A stretch of 64,000 nt of DNA from Hyphomicrobiales bacterium (GTDB taxonomy: Bacteria; Pseudomonadota; Alphaproteobacteria; Rhizobiales; Rhizobiaceae). Shown here piece after piece: positions 50,259-58,936 of this stretch. The stretch lies in NCBI GenBank assembly GCA_900469475.1, contig UBXG01000016.1, positions 9,407-73,406 of the forward strand, in the 5' to 3' direction. Positions within the stretch are counted from its first letter, which is position 1, and every line of letters starts with the position of its first letter. The notes below the pieces were generated by a model. That model made no database searches, had not been told where the DNA came from, and saw only the letters and a program-made list of their open reading frames with translations. The position numbers and the translations under genes are program-made.

Positions 50259-50420
50259 ATGAAGAAAACAACATGTGCTGCCTGTGATTGTGAACTCGGC
50301 GCAGATACGATCAAGGTCAACCTTGGCGGCAAATCGGTCGAGGTATGCTGCGAGGAATGTGCGGCTGCCTTGAAGGAAGCCGGGCAATCGACGTCGGCAA
50401 CTTCCGGAGCCAAGGAATAA
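50259..50420 (+). CDS. Mini metal-binding protein (C-x2-C / CC-x2-C)
   Basis: The 53-residue protein is little more than a metal site: CAACDCELG near residue 6 and VCCEECAAAL near 29, with a polar tail. The pattern is that of TRASH/YHS-like zinc or copper ribbons. Many metal-handling proteins carry this module, but standing alone it could be a metal chaperone or sensor partner. GGAAAGG precedes ATG 50259. It follows the AraC regulator with its Cys/His-rich domain by 82 bases and may be co-transcribed. Confidence 0.75.
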   Translation: MKKTTCAACDCELGADTIKVNLGGKSVEVCCEECAAALKEAGQSTSATSGAKE

Positions 50421-50681
50421 GACACCAGGGGAGAGCTTCTAATCAAAAGGAGGCCCTCCCCATCTGCAAGCTGCAAATGGCTGCGCCTGTTCGTCATGAC
50501 ATCGGGACGTGAAATTAAGGCGAGAATAGAGGAAATTGTAATAAAGTATTGCTGTTGACCCATCAGCAAAATTCATTCGCAACATTCCTTTCGCGGGAAA
50601 AACTCAGAAATATAGCGACGTATTGCATTCATACGAGCGCCCTAGCTTTCGCAGCAGTTGCTCATAGCGAAGGCATTGATC

Positions 50682-51296
50682 ATGAGGAAACGACTTATCG
50701 CTGCTGCATTGGTTGCAACGGCAATTGGCGGTACTGCCGCTTCGGCTTATGCCGCAGGTCCGGATATCGCATGCGACCAGCAAAAGCCTGTGGACGTCCA
50801 GATCGCTCAGCCGGATCCAGCTGGCCCGCCACCGGACGGCCGGGATTTCTGGGGCCGTCATCCCGAAGGGCCAATGATCGGCTTCGGCGGCGGCATGCCA
50901 ATGCCGCCCGGTTTCCCGCATGGGCCGAATCCCGCCGTGATGATTGCCGGTAAGTTATCAGCGCTCGAAACGCTCATCGGCGTCCGCGGCAACCAGCTCG
51001 ACGCATGGAGGGATTATACCGGTGCTCTGATCGATCTTCTCACCCCTCCGAAGCATGAGCCGCCCGAGCAGCGGGCTGCGGATGGGGCTGCGGCTCCCCC
51101 GACGGCCGGTGGCGGCGACGGCCAAGTTCTGCTTTTCGGAGAGCGCCTAGCCGATCACATGCTGGATCGCGCTACCAAGGCCAAGGCTCTGAAGGACAAG
51201 GCTGCTGCCCTTCGCAACGTGCTGAATGCCGATCAGCTCGCCAAGCTGGAAGATGCTGAGCGATCACTCGTCGCAGGTCCGCATCCATTCCATTGA
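50682..51296 (+). CDS. Spy/CpxP-like periplasmic protein (LTxxQ-type)
   Basis: The 204-residue protein has a signal peptide (MRKRLIAAALVATAIGGTAASAYA, cleavage near 24), then a Pro/Gly-rich segment and a helical region. Helical segments LSALETLIGVRGNQLDAWRDYTGALIDLL and LNADQLAKLEDAERSL resemble the LTxxQ-motif helices of Spy/CpxP chaperones that guard envelope proteins. In enterobacteria CpxP and Spy are controlled by two-component systems; here a sensor kinase-regulator pair lies 770 bases downstream on the other strand. GAAGG precedes ATG 50682. Confidence 0.75.
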   Translation: MRKRLIAAALVATAIGGTAASAYAAGPDIACDQQKPVDVQIAQPDPAGPPPDGRDFWGRHPEGPMIGFGGGMPMPPGFPHGPNPAVMIAGKLSALETLIGVRGNQLDAWRDYTGALIDLLTPPKHEPPEQRAADGAAAPPTAGGGDGQVLLFGERLADHMLDRATKAKALKDKAAALRNVLNADQLAKLEDAERSLVAGPHPFH

Positions 51297-51428
51297 TCGA
51301 TGAGGAGATGGGGCGAAAAGCCCCCCTCGTCTTGCTACGGCGGACTATGTCCTCTCCGCTTCCATCCAATTGAGATCCCCCCGGACGCCTCAGCTGGCTG
51401 GAAGGAGCGGCCCGACAATGGGCCGAAC

Positions 51429-51462
51429 GGTCCGGGAACGCCCCGCCCGGCGCTCCCGGACC
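51429..51462. repeat. Imperfect 14-bp inverted repeat in intergenic DNA
   Basis: GGTCCGGGAACGCC (51429-51442) pairs with 51449-51462 across a six-base loop with one A/C mismatch. No T run follows on either strand, so a simple terminator is unlikely. It may be a REP-like palindrome. Confidence 0.5.
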
Positions 51463-51717
51463 AATGGCGTGTGAGCAGTGTGGTCGTTCTTCGAGGGAAG
51501 AAACGATGGCTTCGATAGATCCCCATCAACGGGCCGGAACTTGCCTCCACGCTCAATAAGACTGGGATCGCCCGCTTCCTGAGAACAGGATGCCGAACAC
51601 TATGGCATCTCAATGTTCCCGCACCTGCGGGTCCACAACGCGTCTTGCTGGACTTCGCAGCGACATTATCAAGAAACTGATATTTTCGAGAAAAATTGAC
51701 CGTGGCCGAGAGCAAAT

Positions 51718-51759
51718 CCGGCTTCGCCATTCGTGTTGGGGGCGTAATGGCGAAGCCGG
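51718..51759. repeat. Perfect 14-bp inverted repeat in intergenic DNA
   Basis: CCGGCTTCGCCATT (51718-51731) and its exact reverse complement (51746-51759) flank a 14-base G-rich loop. No T run follows. Together with the palindrome 290 bases upstream it suggests a repeat element of the kind dispersed in rhizobial intergenic regions. Confidence 0.55.
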
Positions 51760-52064
51760 GTATGCGGGGCGACCAAAGCTTGCTCGAGTCAAACTGCTGA
51801 TCGGCTGCAATTTTACATCAGTTGCCGGCCAGAACATTTCGGAAGATTGCTGAAATGAGGCATTTCTACGAAATTTAATGTCTTGGCTTTTCCACTGCGG
51901 CGAATTATTTGATAAGTTCTGCAACCTTATTTTCAATATTGCTTCAAGTAAAGTTCCCGGGTGTTTTACCCAAGTAAAACCTTGTGATAGCGCGAATGTA
52001 CCGCCAGCTGCTCGCGGCTTCGCAAAAGACCGCGCTGCAACAATGAATCGGCTCGAGCCGCGCG

Positions 52065-53330
52065 CTAGCTGACGACCTTGGCCTCGGCGTTTTTGAACGA
52101 TACGACCTGCTCCAAGCCGCGTGGCTGGCGGTTGCGTACCTTGATCTCGCCTCCGAACCGGTTGATGATTTCGCGCGCAATAGCCATCCCGAGACCAGCC
52201 CCCGGAAAAGACCTTTGTCTTGCGATATCGATCCTGAAGAAGGGTTCGAACACCTGGTTCAGCCGGTCCTCCGGAATGCCGGGGCCGGTATCGACAATGC
52301 GCACAACGGCTCTATCGCCAAGATGCGTCACCGTCACCATGGCCGACTGGCCGTGGGTCGCGGCATTGATGAGCAAGTTTCGCAGGGCTCTTGTGATGGC
52401 GAGCGGGCCGGCGCAGATCGTTGCCTGCTCCAGTTCGCCGCTCGCGACATTCATATCGATCGCCTTCAGCTCGGTAACGATATCGTCGACGATCTGGTCA
52501 AGCCTGACCTGCTCCGAGCTGTCCCTGGAGATCTCTTCCCGGACCAGCCCGATTGCGCTGTCGGCGATCCTGTCGAGCTCCGCGAGATCGGCAAGCCATT
52601 TGCGACGCTCTTCGTCGTCCCGGATGAATTCTGCCCGCAGGCGCATGCGGGTCATTGGCGTCCGCAGATCGTGTCCGGCGGCAGCAACAAGGCGCATGCG
52701 GCTTTCCGTTGCCGCCTTCACCCGGGCCGACAGGCCGTTAAGCGCCTGGGCCGTCGCGCGAATTTCACCTGGCCCGCTTTCCGCTATATGAGGCAGGGTG
52801 CCGTCAGGATTGACCGCCGCAATGGCCTCCTCCAGCAGACGTAGCGGCTTCATGATTTTCGAGGCGGCAAAGATGGAAACCAGCACGCTGCCGACTATGA
52901 TGAGACCGAGCCAGCCTACCAGGATCTTCCATCCGCCCGGCGGGGGTCCATGCTCCGGCAGCGGCATGATCAGCCAATTACCGTCGGAGAGCTTCAGGGA
53001 CGCAATCATCTCGCCTGTCGATTGGCGCACTATGGTGGCTTCGCGCATGCCCGCTATTCGAAGCAGCGCCTCCATCAGAAAGCGCGACAGCTCTTCGTCG
53101 CGCTGGCCTTCAGCCGGCTTGTGAGCAACGACCAACCCCGCCGATGCCGTTGTGGTTCTGTCCTTCTCGGCAAAGGTGGCGAGAATGGAAAGCTGCCGCG
53201 CCATCCGTTCGACGGTCATATCCGGACGTGGCCCGCGCATGACAAGGCTTGCCACGAAGGACGAGGAAATGACAACCAGCACAATCGCCGTCATTAAAAG
53301 CAGCGCCAGCCGCGCACCAAGCGACCTCAT
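52065..53330 (-). CDS. Two-component sensor histidine kinase (EnvZ/CpxA type)
   Basis: The 421 residues have two membrane spans (about 8-30 and 135-155) enclosing a small periplasmic domain of about 100 residues, a HAMP domain near 155-210, then the His-phosphorylation helix AAAGHDLRTPMTRMRLRAEF near 217. The ATPase domain shows LRNLLINAATHG (N box), VVRIVDTGPGIPEDRLNQVFEPFFR (G1 and F boxes) and GAGLGMAIAREI (G2). It overlaps the response-regulator stop codon (ATGA), so they form one operon. The nearby Spy-like periplasmic protein suggests envelope stress as a possible signal. Confidence 0.93.
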   Translation of the reverse strand: MRSLGARLALLLMTAIVLVVISSSFVASLVMRGPRPDMTVERMARQLSILATFAEKDRTTTASAGLVVAHKPAEGQRDEELSRFLMEALLRIAGMREATIVRQSTGEMIASLKLSDGNWLIMPLPEHGPPPGGWKILVGWLGLIIVGSVLVSIFAASKIMKPLRLLEEAIAAVNPDGTLPHIAESGPGEIRATAQALNGLSARVKAATESRMRLVAAAGHDLRTPMTRMRLRAEFIRDDEERRKWLADLAELDRIADSAIGLVREEISRDSSEQVRLDQIVDDIVTELKAIDMNVASGELEQATICAGPLAITRALRNLLINAATHGQSAMVTVTHLGDRAVVRIVDTGPGIPEDRLNQVFEPFFRIDIARQRSFPGAGLGMAIAREIINRFGGEIKVRNRQPRGLEQVVSFKNAEAKVVS

Positions 53331-54067
53331 GAATCGCCTTTAATGGCCATCACCGGGACAACCAGTTGATAACCACCGTTGCGGATCGTTCTGAAGATCG
53401 GATCTCCGGCTGTCTCGCCGAGCTTGCGGCGCAGTCGGCTCATCAGGACATCGATGGAACGGTCGGCGGGGTCGCGATCACGCCCTTGCGTGAGATCAAG
53501 CAATTGATCGCGCGACAGGAGCCGGCCTGCACGCTCCAGAAACGCCTTGAGAAGATCGAATTCGGCGCCAGTCAGCGAAATCGCCTCGCCGCTGTCTCTA
53601 CTAACCCTGCGAAGCTGCGGATCGAGCATCATGTTCGCAAATCGATAGCGCCTCTGTTCGGGCTCCGAGGACGAATCCTCATTCGTCCGACGCAGGACGG
53701 CGCGGATGCGCGCAGCCAATTCGCGTGGATTGAAAGGCTTGCCGAGGTAGTCGTCAGCACCGATCTCCAGGCCAAGAATGCGATCGATATCCTCCTTCAA
53801 GGCGGTCAGCAGAATGACGGGCACGCGAGGGCGCCGGTTTCGCAGATCGCGGCAAAGATCGAGACCCGACCCATCCGGCAGCATAACGTCAAGAACGAGA
53901 AGATCGGGGTTCCGCCGGTTGAGCGCGTCGTTGCACCCGCGAAGATCGCTCGCCGTCGATACGCGAAAGCCCTGTTCCTCGAGATATCGGCTCAGGAGCG
54001 AGCGTATTTCATGATCGTCATCGACTATCAGAATATCCGGTGCGGCGCTCGCGTTCATAGGCTTCAT
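53327..54067 (-). CDS. OmpR-family response regulator
   Basis: The 246 residues have a receiver domain with acidic pocket IVDDDHE near 14, phospho-acceptor Asp in LLVLDVMLPDGSG near 60, the LLTA switch Thr, and the GADDYLGKPF lysine near 112. The C-terminal winged helix includes ISLTGAEFDLLKAFLERAGRLLSRDQLLDL and ends in RRKLGETAGDPIFRTIRNGGYQL. It is first in the operon with the kinase. Its promoter lies in the 215 bases between 54068 and 54282, where no other gene is seen. Confidence 0.94.
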   Translation of the reverse strand: MKPMNASAAPDILIVDDDHEIRSLLSRYLEEQGFRVSTASDLRGCNDALNRRNPDLLVLDVMLPDGSGLDLCRDLRNRRPRVPVILLTALKEDIDRILGLEIGADDYLGKPFNPRELAARIRAVLRRTNEDSSSEPEQRRYRFANMMLDPQLRRVSRDSGEAISLTGAEFDLLKAFLERAGRLLSRDQLLDLTQGRDRDPADRSIDVLMSRLRRKLGETAGDPIFRTIRNGGYQLVVPVMAIKGDS

Positions 54068-54282
54068 TCCGTTTTCTCAATCCTTATACAAACTATGACT
54101 TCCCAGAAAAGAAGGACTTTGCGGCACCAATACGGAAATTTCCGCCGCGAAACATTGGTTTACAAAATTCCGGCGTCGGAAACGCTGAGCAACAAAATAG
54201 CGGGTGAAAAAGTGAATCCATTGGCCCGCGGGCGGCGCAGCAGCCCTGCTCGCATGCAGCTGTCAACGACGAGAGCCGATTG

Positions 54283-55332
54283 TCAGGCCGCTCGCAGCCA
54301 CTCGACGCTCCAGGCGGAAAGACGCCCCTCGATGGCGCCGCTATCCATCATCAATCGGATTTCGATCGGCGCACGCGGATCGACAACATCGATCGGCACT
54401 GCCGCTTCGAATGAGCCGGTGCCTTGCGGGCACACGCGCAGGCGGCCGAGCAATTCGGCAGCATGTACCTCTACGGTGAAGATCTGCCCCTGGCAGTCTT
54501 CGTCGACATCGAAAATGAATTTCGCATTCCAGCGCCCCGTCGGCAGGTGAAGATAGGGGCCATAGATGAGGCAGCGGGCGCCACCGGTGAGATCGACAAG
54601 ATCGTCCAGAGCCTGCCCCAAACTATCGCCTGATAAGAACGCTTCTTGCGGCCAGAAGACGGTGCTCGGGGCTTTACGGCGGTCGAATTCGAGGGGACGG
54701 AGAACCTTCTTTGCCGTCTCGCGCAGTCCCTCGCTGACCTCCGGAACCGCCTCCTGCGGTGTCAGATAGCCCGCAATGACAGCCGCGGCGGCTTCCTCCA
54801 GTTTCGGTGCTTTATGCGGTGGTTGTCCGGCAGGCGCCATGCCGACATGCAGCAGCGCGTTGGCTATCTGCTCCAGTTTAAGATCGGTGCTGAAATGCCG
54901 GTCTATGGTCTTCAGCAACAGATCTATGCTGCCCTTTTGATCGACATCGCCGCGACGCAAGACCAGCGCGCCGGAAGCGCCCGCAAGCGGCTCGAGGCAG
55001 GCAAGGCTTGCCGAAACAGCCCTGACCAAACCGATATCTCGCTGCCCGGTCGCACGAGCGAGGTAGGAAACAGCGTCGAGGGGATCTTCGAGAAATAACA
55101 GAAACGGCACGTTGACCCTGAGGATCAGTTCCGATAGCCGTGCTTCGGGAAACTGCGAGACGAGAACGGCATGCGCGCCCGATCGCGCGAGGACGTGCTG
55201 CTTGAGATCCTCCACAGTATCGGTGGCAATGACCGCATAATCGCCGAAGGCTTCGCGGGCCAGGGCGTGAACCGCTGCAACGCCCCAGGAAGACATGACC
55301 CCCGGCATTCCGAATGCAAAGAGGATGGTCAC
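54283..55332 (-). CDS. Unknown protein of the polysaccharide locus (sulfotransferase-like N-terminus, beta-sandwich C-terminus)
   Basis: I cannot assign this 349-residue protein to a named family. The N-terminal 120 residues (LFAFGMPGVMSSWGVAAVHAL, then VNVPFLLFLEDPLDAVSYLARATG) look like a P-loop-less Rossmann or sulfotransferase-like fold. The C-terminal 110 residues (ARCLIYGPYLHLPTGRWNAKFIFDV onward) resemble a carbohydrate-binding-like beta sandwich often attached to glycan-synthesis proteins. No signal peptide or membrane span. It is the last gene of the minus-strand run from AraC regulator through export lipoprotein, methyltransferase and glycosyltransferase, 18 bases after the last, and so probably acts in making or decorating the polysaccharide. 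Confidence 0.6.
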   Translation of the reverse strand: MTILFAFGMPGVMSSWGVAAVHALAREAFGDYAVIATDTVEDLKQHVLARSGAHAVLVSQFPEARLSELILRVNVPFLLFLEDPLDAVSYLARATGQRDIGLVRAVSASLACLEPLAGASGALVLRRGDVDQKGSIDLLLKTIDRHFSTDLKLEQIANALLHVGMAPAGQPPHKAPKLEEAAAAVIAGYLTPQEAVPEVSEGLRETAKKVLRPLEFDRRKAPSTVFWPQEAFLSGDSLGQALDDLVDLTGGARCLIYGPYLHLPTGRWNAKFIFDVDEDCQGQIFTVEVHAAELLGRLRVCPQGTGSFEAAVPIDVVDPRAPIEIRLMMDSGAIEGRLSAWSVEWLRAA

Positions 55333-55350
55333 GACGCACTCCTCGTTTGA

Positions 55351-56676
55351 TTATCCGTTGAAGAGGCTGTCATAAAGCGAGCCAACCTTCTGTTGATATC
55401 GATCCGGCGAAAAACGCGCTGCCTGCCTGGGCCCGGATTTGGCAAATGAGGCGCACAACCCGTCGTCCTGATCCAGGCTGACGATCGCCTTGCGCATCTC
55501 TTCCGTATCATAGGGATCGACCAGCAGCGCCGCATTCCCGGCTATCTCGGGAATTGATCCCTCCGTGGAACTCAGAACAGGCGTTCCAAGCTGCATGGAT
55601 TCAAGTACGGGCAGCCCGAAGCCTTCATAAAGCGAAGGAAATAGCACCGCACGCGCTCCCCTGATCAGGCTGATCAGCAAGGGATAGGACACGAAGTCGA
55701 AACGCTGGATCTGTCGTTGAGGCAGGATGCGGTCCTCCGCGCGAAGATAGAAGCGGAAGCGGTCGTCATCGATCAGCTGCTGCGTCTCGGCACCCTTCCA
55801 GCCGGGGGCACCGACAATGATAAGCGGCTTGTCCGTCTTTGCGGCAAGATAGGCTTCGATCAGCCGAGAGATGTTCTTTTTCGGCTCGAAGGCACCGAAG
55901 AAAAGGAAATAGCCCTTCCAATCGAGATGGAAGATGCCGGCAACCTCGTCCGCCACAACGTCGTCCGGCTTCTCGCGAAGCCGCTCCGGCACCTGAACGG
56001 CCTGGTAGGTATTGCTGACCCGCGCCTCGTCGACGCCGAGAACCTTGATGATATCGGCCCGCGACGTTTCCGATACCGTCACGATGTGATCCGCTCGCCG
56101 GACCAGAGAGCGCAGCATCTTGTAGTGATAGCGCTTGTTGTCCTCAGTCAGATAAGGCAGCCGCAAGGGGACCAAATCGTGGATCGTGTAGACATTCAAC
56201 GCCCGTTTTGCCGCGATCGGCATCGGATAGGTGCAATGAAGAAGATCGGGCTGCGTCTCGAACTTCATGTTCAGATTGTTGCCGTAACGCTTGAAATGAT
56301 AGCGCGCGAGCTGGAACAAATCGTTGGCGGCATAAATGGTGTCGGCCGCACCAAGTTGCGATTGAAGCGATTTCACAATGACGGTGCCGCTCAAAGGGAT
56401 CGGAACCGGAGCGATGCCGAACGGGGCGGCGATGCGACGCCGCAGCCAGCGCTTTGCGACCGAAATCGTTCCGGGGACTTGAGCACTGGCGTCATCGAAG
56501 AGGAGCACTTCCCGCAAAACTGGGTCCGTCGGAACGTTTCCGGGAATTCCATGGACCACGCCCGTCCGATAGCCGAGGGACTGCGCCGTCGCCATCAGAC
56601 CACGGGTATAGGTCGCAACCCCGGTGCCCTTTTTGAGGGAAAGATTGAGACCGTCGTAAAGGATCGTCTGGCTCAT
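55351..56676 (-). CDS. Family 4 glycosyltransferase
   Basis: The 441 residues form a GT-B glycosyltransferase. Landmarks are the glycine-rich N-terminal loop LSLKKGTGVATYTRGL near 12-28, FFGAFEPKKNISRLIEAYLAA near 261, LIIVGAPGWKG near 290, and the donor-binding segment FPSLYEGFGLPVLESMQLGTPVLSS near 348 with the E-x7-E pair. Donors in this family are often GDP-mannose or UDP-sugars. ATG 56676 gives the normal family start; the frame upstream reads into the spacer. It lies between the FkbM methyltransferase and the unknown protein and should add one sugar to the repeat unit in the cytosol. Confidence 0.9.
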   Translation of the reverse strand: MSQTILYDGLNLSLKKGTGVATYTRGLMATAQSLGYRTGVVHGIPGNVPTDPVLREVLLFDDASAQVPGTISVAKRWLRRRIAAPFGIAPVPIPLSGTVIVKSLQSQLGAADTIYAANDLFQLARYHFKRYGNNLNMKFETQPDLLHCTYPMPIAAKRALNVYTIHDLVPLRLPYLTEDNKRYHYKMLRSLVRRADHIVTVSETSRADIIKVLGVDEARVSNTYQAVQVPERLREKPDDVVADEVAGIFHLDWKGYFLFFGAFEPKKNISRLIEAYLAAKTDKPLIIVGAPGWKGAETQQLIDDDRFRFYLRAEDRILPQRQIQRFDFVSYPLLISLIRGARAVLFPSLYEGFGLPVLESMQLGTPVLSSTEGSIPEIAGNAALLVDPYDTEEMRKAIVSLDQDDGLCASFAKSGPRQAARFSPDRYQQKVGSLYDSLFNG

Positions 56677-56720
56677 TCCTATCTCTCCCTCAGCATTTTG
56701 GGAACTCTCACCACTCTCGA

Positions 56721-57584
56721 TCAAGCTGGCTTGTCGCGCGAAAGAACGAGCAGCGAATCGTCGGCCCCGTATTTCGAAAGCAGGTCTTCGCTGGTGATGG
56801 GAACTGCCTCGCCGCTGAAATCGAGACGCCGCATTGCTCCGTAGATGCCGGCAAGCCGTTCGAGAAAACCGGATGCGTCGGCATATCGGGCAGGATTGAA
56901 TTCGACCACGAGCATCGGCTTATGGCGGGCAATGGTTTCGGCCATTCCTTCGAGGATCACCTCCTCCGCCCCCTCCGCGTCGATCTTGATGAAATCGACA
57001 CGCGAGCAGGCGGCGCTCATCCCGTCGAGGGTTGTCACGGGGACCTTGATGACAACGCCGTCCTGTGGGCGAGGTTGAAACATTTCCGAAACGATCTGCG
57101 CATTCTTCGGCTCGCTATGGGGAACATATAAAGAGGCGTCTCCCGATATCGTTGCACCGAGCGCCGATGTTTCGATCCTTGTCCGTCCGAGCAGCCCGTT
57201 GAGCTCGACGCTGCGACGCAGGAAATCGGCGGCATGAGGATTGGGCTCGACGGCGATCAATTCGCCCCTTGTGCCGACGAGTTCGGCAAGCAAAAGGGAG
57301 TAATAGCCAAAATTCGCACCGACATCGATCGCGGTCATGCCGCGTTTGACGTTGCGCGCGCAGAACAGCGTCAGCCAGATTTCCCAAAAGCCGTCCAGAA
57401 GAACATGAGATCCGAAACCTCTATCTCGGGTGTCCACATAGAGCTTGTAGCGACCGAGTACGCGCACCAAAGCGGTGCGGTTTCCAAGGTAGGCGCTGTT
57501 CACGCGCTGCAAGATGGCCGTTTCGGCCTGATGCCGATCGAACGCCATCAATTCATGAAGATGTAGCAGTGCCGAAGAACTCAT
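56721..57584 (-). CDS. FkbM-family methyltransferase
   Basis: The 287 residues have the SAM-binding motif MTAIDVGANFGYYSLLLAELVG near 82, followed by LIAVEPNPHAADFLRRSVELN and the FkbM-type segment VDFIKIDAEGAEEVILEGM near 196. Family members O-methylate sugars of surface polysaccharides among other targets. ATG 57584 has a GAGAGG site; the frame upstream to 57638 is not homologous. It lies upstream of the GT4 gene on the minus strand. A role in methylating the exported polysaccharide is inferred from context. Confidence 0.88.
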   Translation of the reverse strand: MSSSALLHLHELMAFDRHQAETAILQRVNSAYLGNRTALVRVLGRYKLYVDTRDRGFGSHVLLDGFWEIWLTLFCARNVKRGMTAIDVGANFGYYSLLLAELVGTRGELIAVEPNPHAADFLRRSVELNGLLGRTRIETSALGATISGDASLYVPHSEPKNAQIVSEMFQPRPQDGVVIKVPVTTLDGMSAACSRVDFIKIDAEGAEEVILEGMAETIARHKPMLVVEFNPARYADASGFLERLAGIYGAMRRLDFSGEAVPITSEDLLSKYGADDSLLVLSRDKPA

Positions 57585-57706
57585 CGTACCTCTCTCGTTC
57601 CAGCATGCCCGTAACGCATTCCGCAAGCCGGGCAGCATCAGGAAACTCCCTCGATCGCAGCGAGATCATCCGCCTCCGGCCGTTCCAGGCACTTGCTCCT
57701 TCGTCT

Positions 57707-58879
57707 TCAGTTTGCTGCCGACGCGGAGATGCCGACCGATGCCGCCGACAGAGCCGTCCCGGTAACCCCCTGGAAGAGGCCCATGAACTTCTGAATATCG
57801 ACCGACGAGGCATTGGAGATATAAATTATATCTCGCGGCTGAACCTCGAAGTTCTGCATCGCAAGCAGCGTCGAGCCGTTCTTCAGGTTGAACCGGTAGA
57901 CGATCGGGACAGGTCCACCACGGCGCAGCAACGGATTGCTCGGCGCAACGATGCGGCGGGCAACCTCAATCGGCTCGTAGCGGAAAAGGAAGACGCCGGA
58001 AGCATCGGCGCGGCTATCCTGCAAGCCTCCTGCACGTGCAACGGCGTTTGCCATGGTCAAATGCTGAACGCTGAAGGGGACTTCGCCACTCTGACCTGAT
58101 GCGCCAAGAATCGTGTAGGTAACCGGCTCGCGCACCACCGTAACGACGTCTTCGGGCCGCAATCTCACGTTTTCGCGCGGATTTTGAACAATCGCGGTAA
58201 AAGGCAGATGCATGGTTCGTCCGCCGCGCGTCAGGTAGACGACGCTGTCGTTGACGCCGGCGCGCAATCCTCCCGCCGCGGCAATAGCATCGAGCACCCG
58301 GCTGCCGGCGGGCGAAAGTGCGACGCGTGCACCGCCGGCCACCTCGCCCGTAACCGTGACGGTGTTCGATGAGCTTTGCTGGACGGTCACCAATGCCTGT
58401 GGCTGCACCGCCTTGCCCGTCAGGCCGGAAACCACCGCCTTTTCCACCGAAGCTGGCGTGCGGCCGGCAGCCGTGATCCGGCCCACATAGGGAATACTGA
58501 TCGTGCCATCGCTGTTGATGGTTTGCGGCGGGATCGTCACCGAACTGCCGGTCGCCTGTTGCTGACCCGAAGCGCTCGAGGCCATCCCGAACAAACTTCC
58601 GGGTGGTGCTTCCCAGAGGCTGACCGAGACTACGTCCCCCACCGCGATCCTTAAGCCAGGATCACGTGCGCCCTGGCCGAAATAGGCGGCAAAGCTGGCT
58701 TCAGGTCGCGCAACGCTCTTGACCATCGCCGTCGATGCCACATCGATCACCGCAAATGGCGGCATGGCGCGCGCAGCTGCCTCCTCCAATATGCGGGAGG
58801 CCTTGGGGCCGGCCTCCGGTAATCCACAGCCCGTAAGAACGCAGGCAAGAACGCACAATAATCCGAACTTCAACGGCAT
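57707..58879 (-). CDS. Polysaccharide export outer-membrane lipoprotein (Wza/KpsD-like)
   Basis: The 390 residues have a lipoprotein signal with lipobox LTGC (Cys at 18). An export domain follows: DPGLRIAVGDVVSVSLWEAPPGSLFG near 72, GTISIPYVGRITAAGRTPASVEKAVV near 129. Two SLBB-like repeats lie around 170-330, and a C-terminal helical segment (residues 365-385) could be the transmembrane helix. Such proteins form the octameric channel taking polysaccharide through the outer membrane. With the KpsE- and KpsT-like proteins 2 kb upstream it makes most of an ABC-dependent capsule exporter. Confidence 0.92.
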   Translation of the reverse strand: MPLKFGLLCVLACVLTGCGLPEAGPKASRILEEAAARAMPPFAVIDVASTAMVKSVARPEASFAAYFGQGARDPGLRIAVGDVVSVSLWEAPPGSLFGMASSASGQQQATGSSVTIPPQTINSDGTISIPYVGRITAAGRTPASVEKAVVSGLTGKAVQPQALVTVQQSSSNTVTVTGEVAGGARVALSPAGSRVLDAIAAAGGLRAGVNDSVVYLTRGGRTMHLPFTAIVQNPRENVRLRPEDVVTVVREPVTYTILGASGQSGEVPFSVQHLTMANAVARAGGLQDSRADASGVFLFRYEPIEVARRIVAPSNPLLRRGGPVPIVYRFNLKNGSTLLAMQNFEVQPRDIIYISNASSVDIQKFMGLFQGVTGTALSAASVGISASAAN

Positions 58880-58936
58880 CGATGATCCTGATTGGCATGG
58901 AGGCAGTTTTGACGAGGCAACATCGTGCCAGGCAGG

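Larger units (their letters stand above)
51297..52064. other. 768-base spacer with two large palindromes and no supported gene
   Basis: Between the Spy-like gene and the kinase 3' end. Overlapping frames exist on both strands but none has a ribosome site and protein-like sequence. The region contains two long inverted repeats (listed separately) and a smaller one, GTTTTAC opposite GTAAAAC (51963-51980). GC content falls sharply after about 51820. It is likely to hold non-coding or repeat elements. Confidence 0.45.

Noticed and set aside
51335-51730. 131-codon minus-strand frame in the palindrome-rich spacer
   Set aside because: Covers one palindrome and part of the other, lacks a ribosome site and looks like random GC-rich translation.
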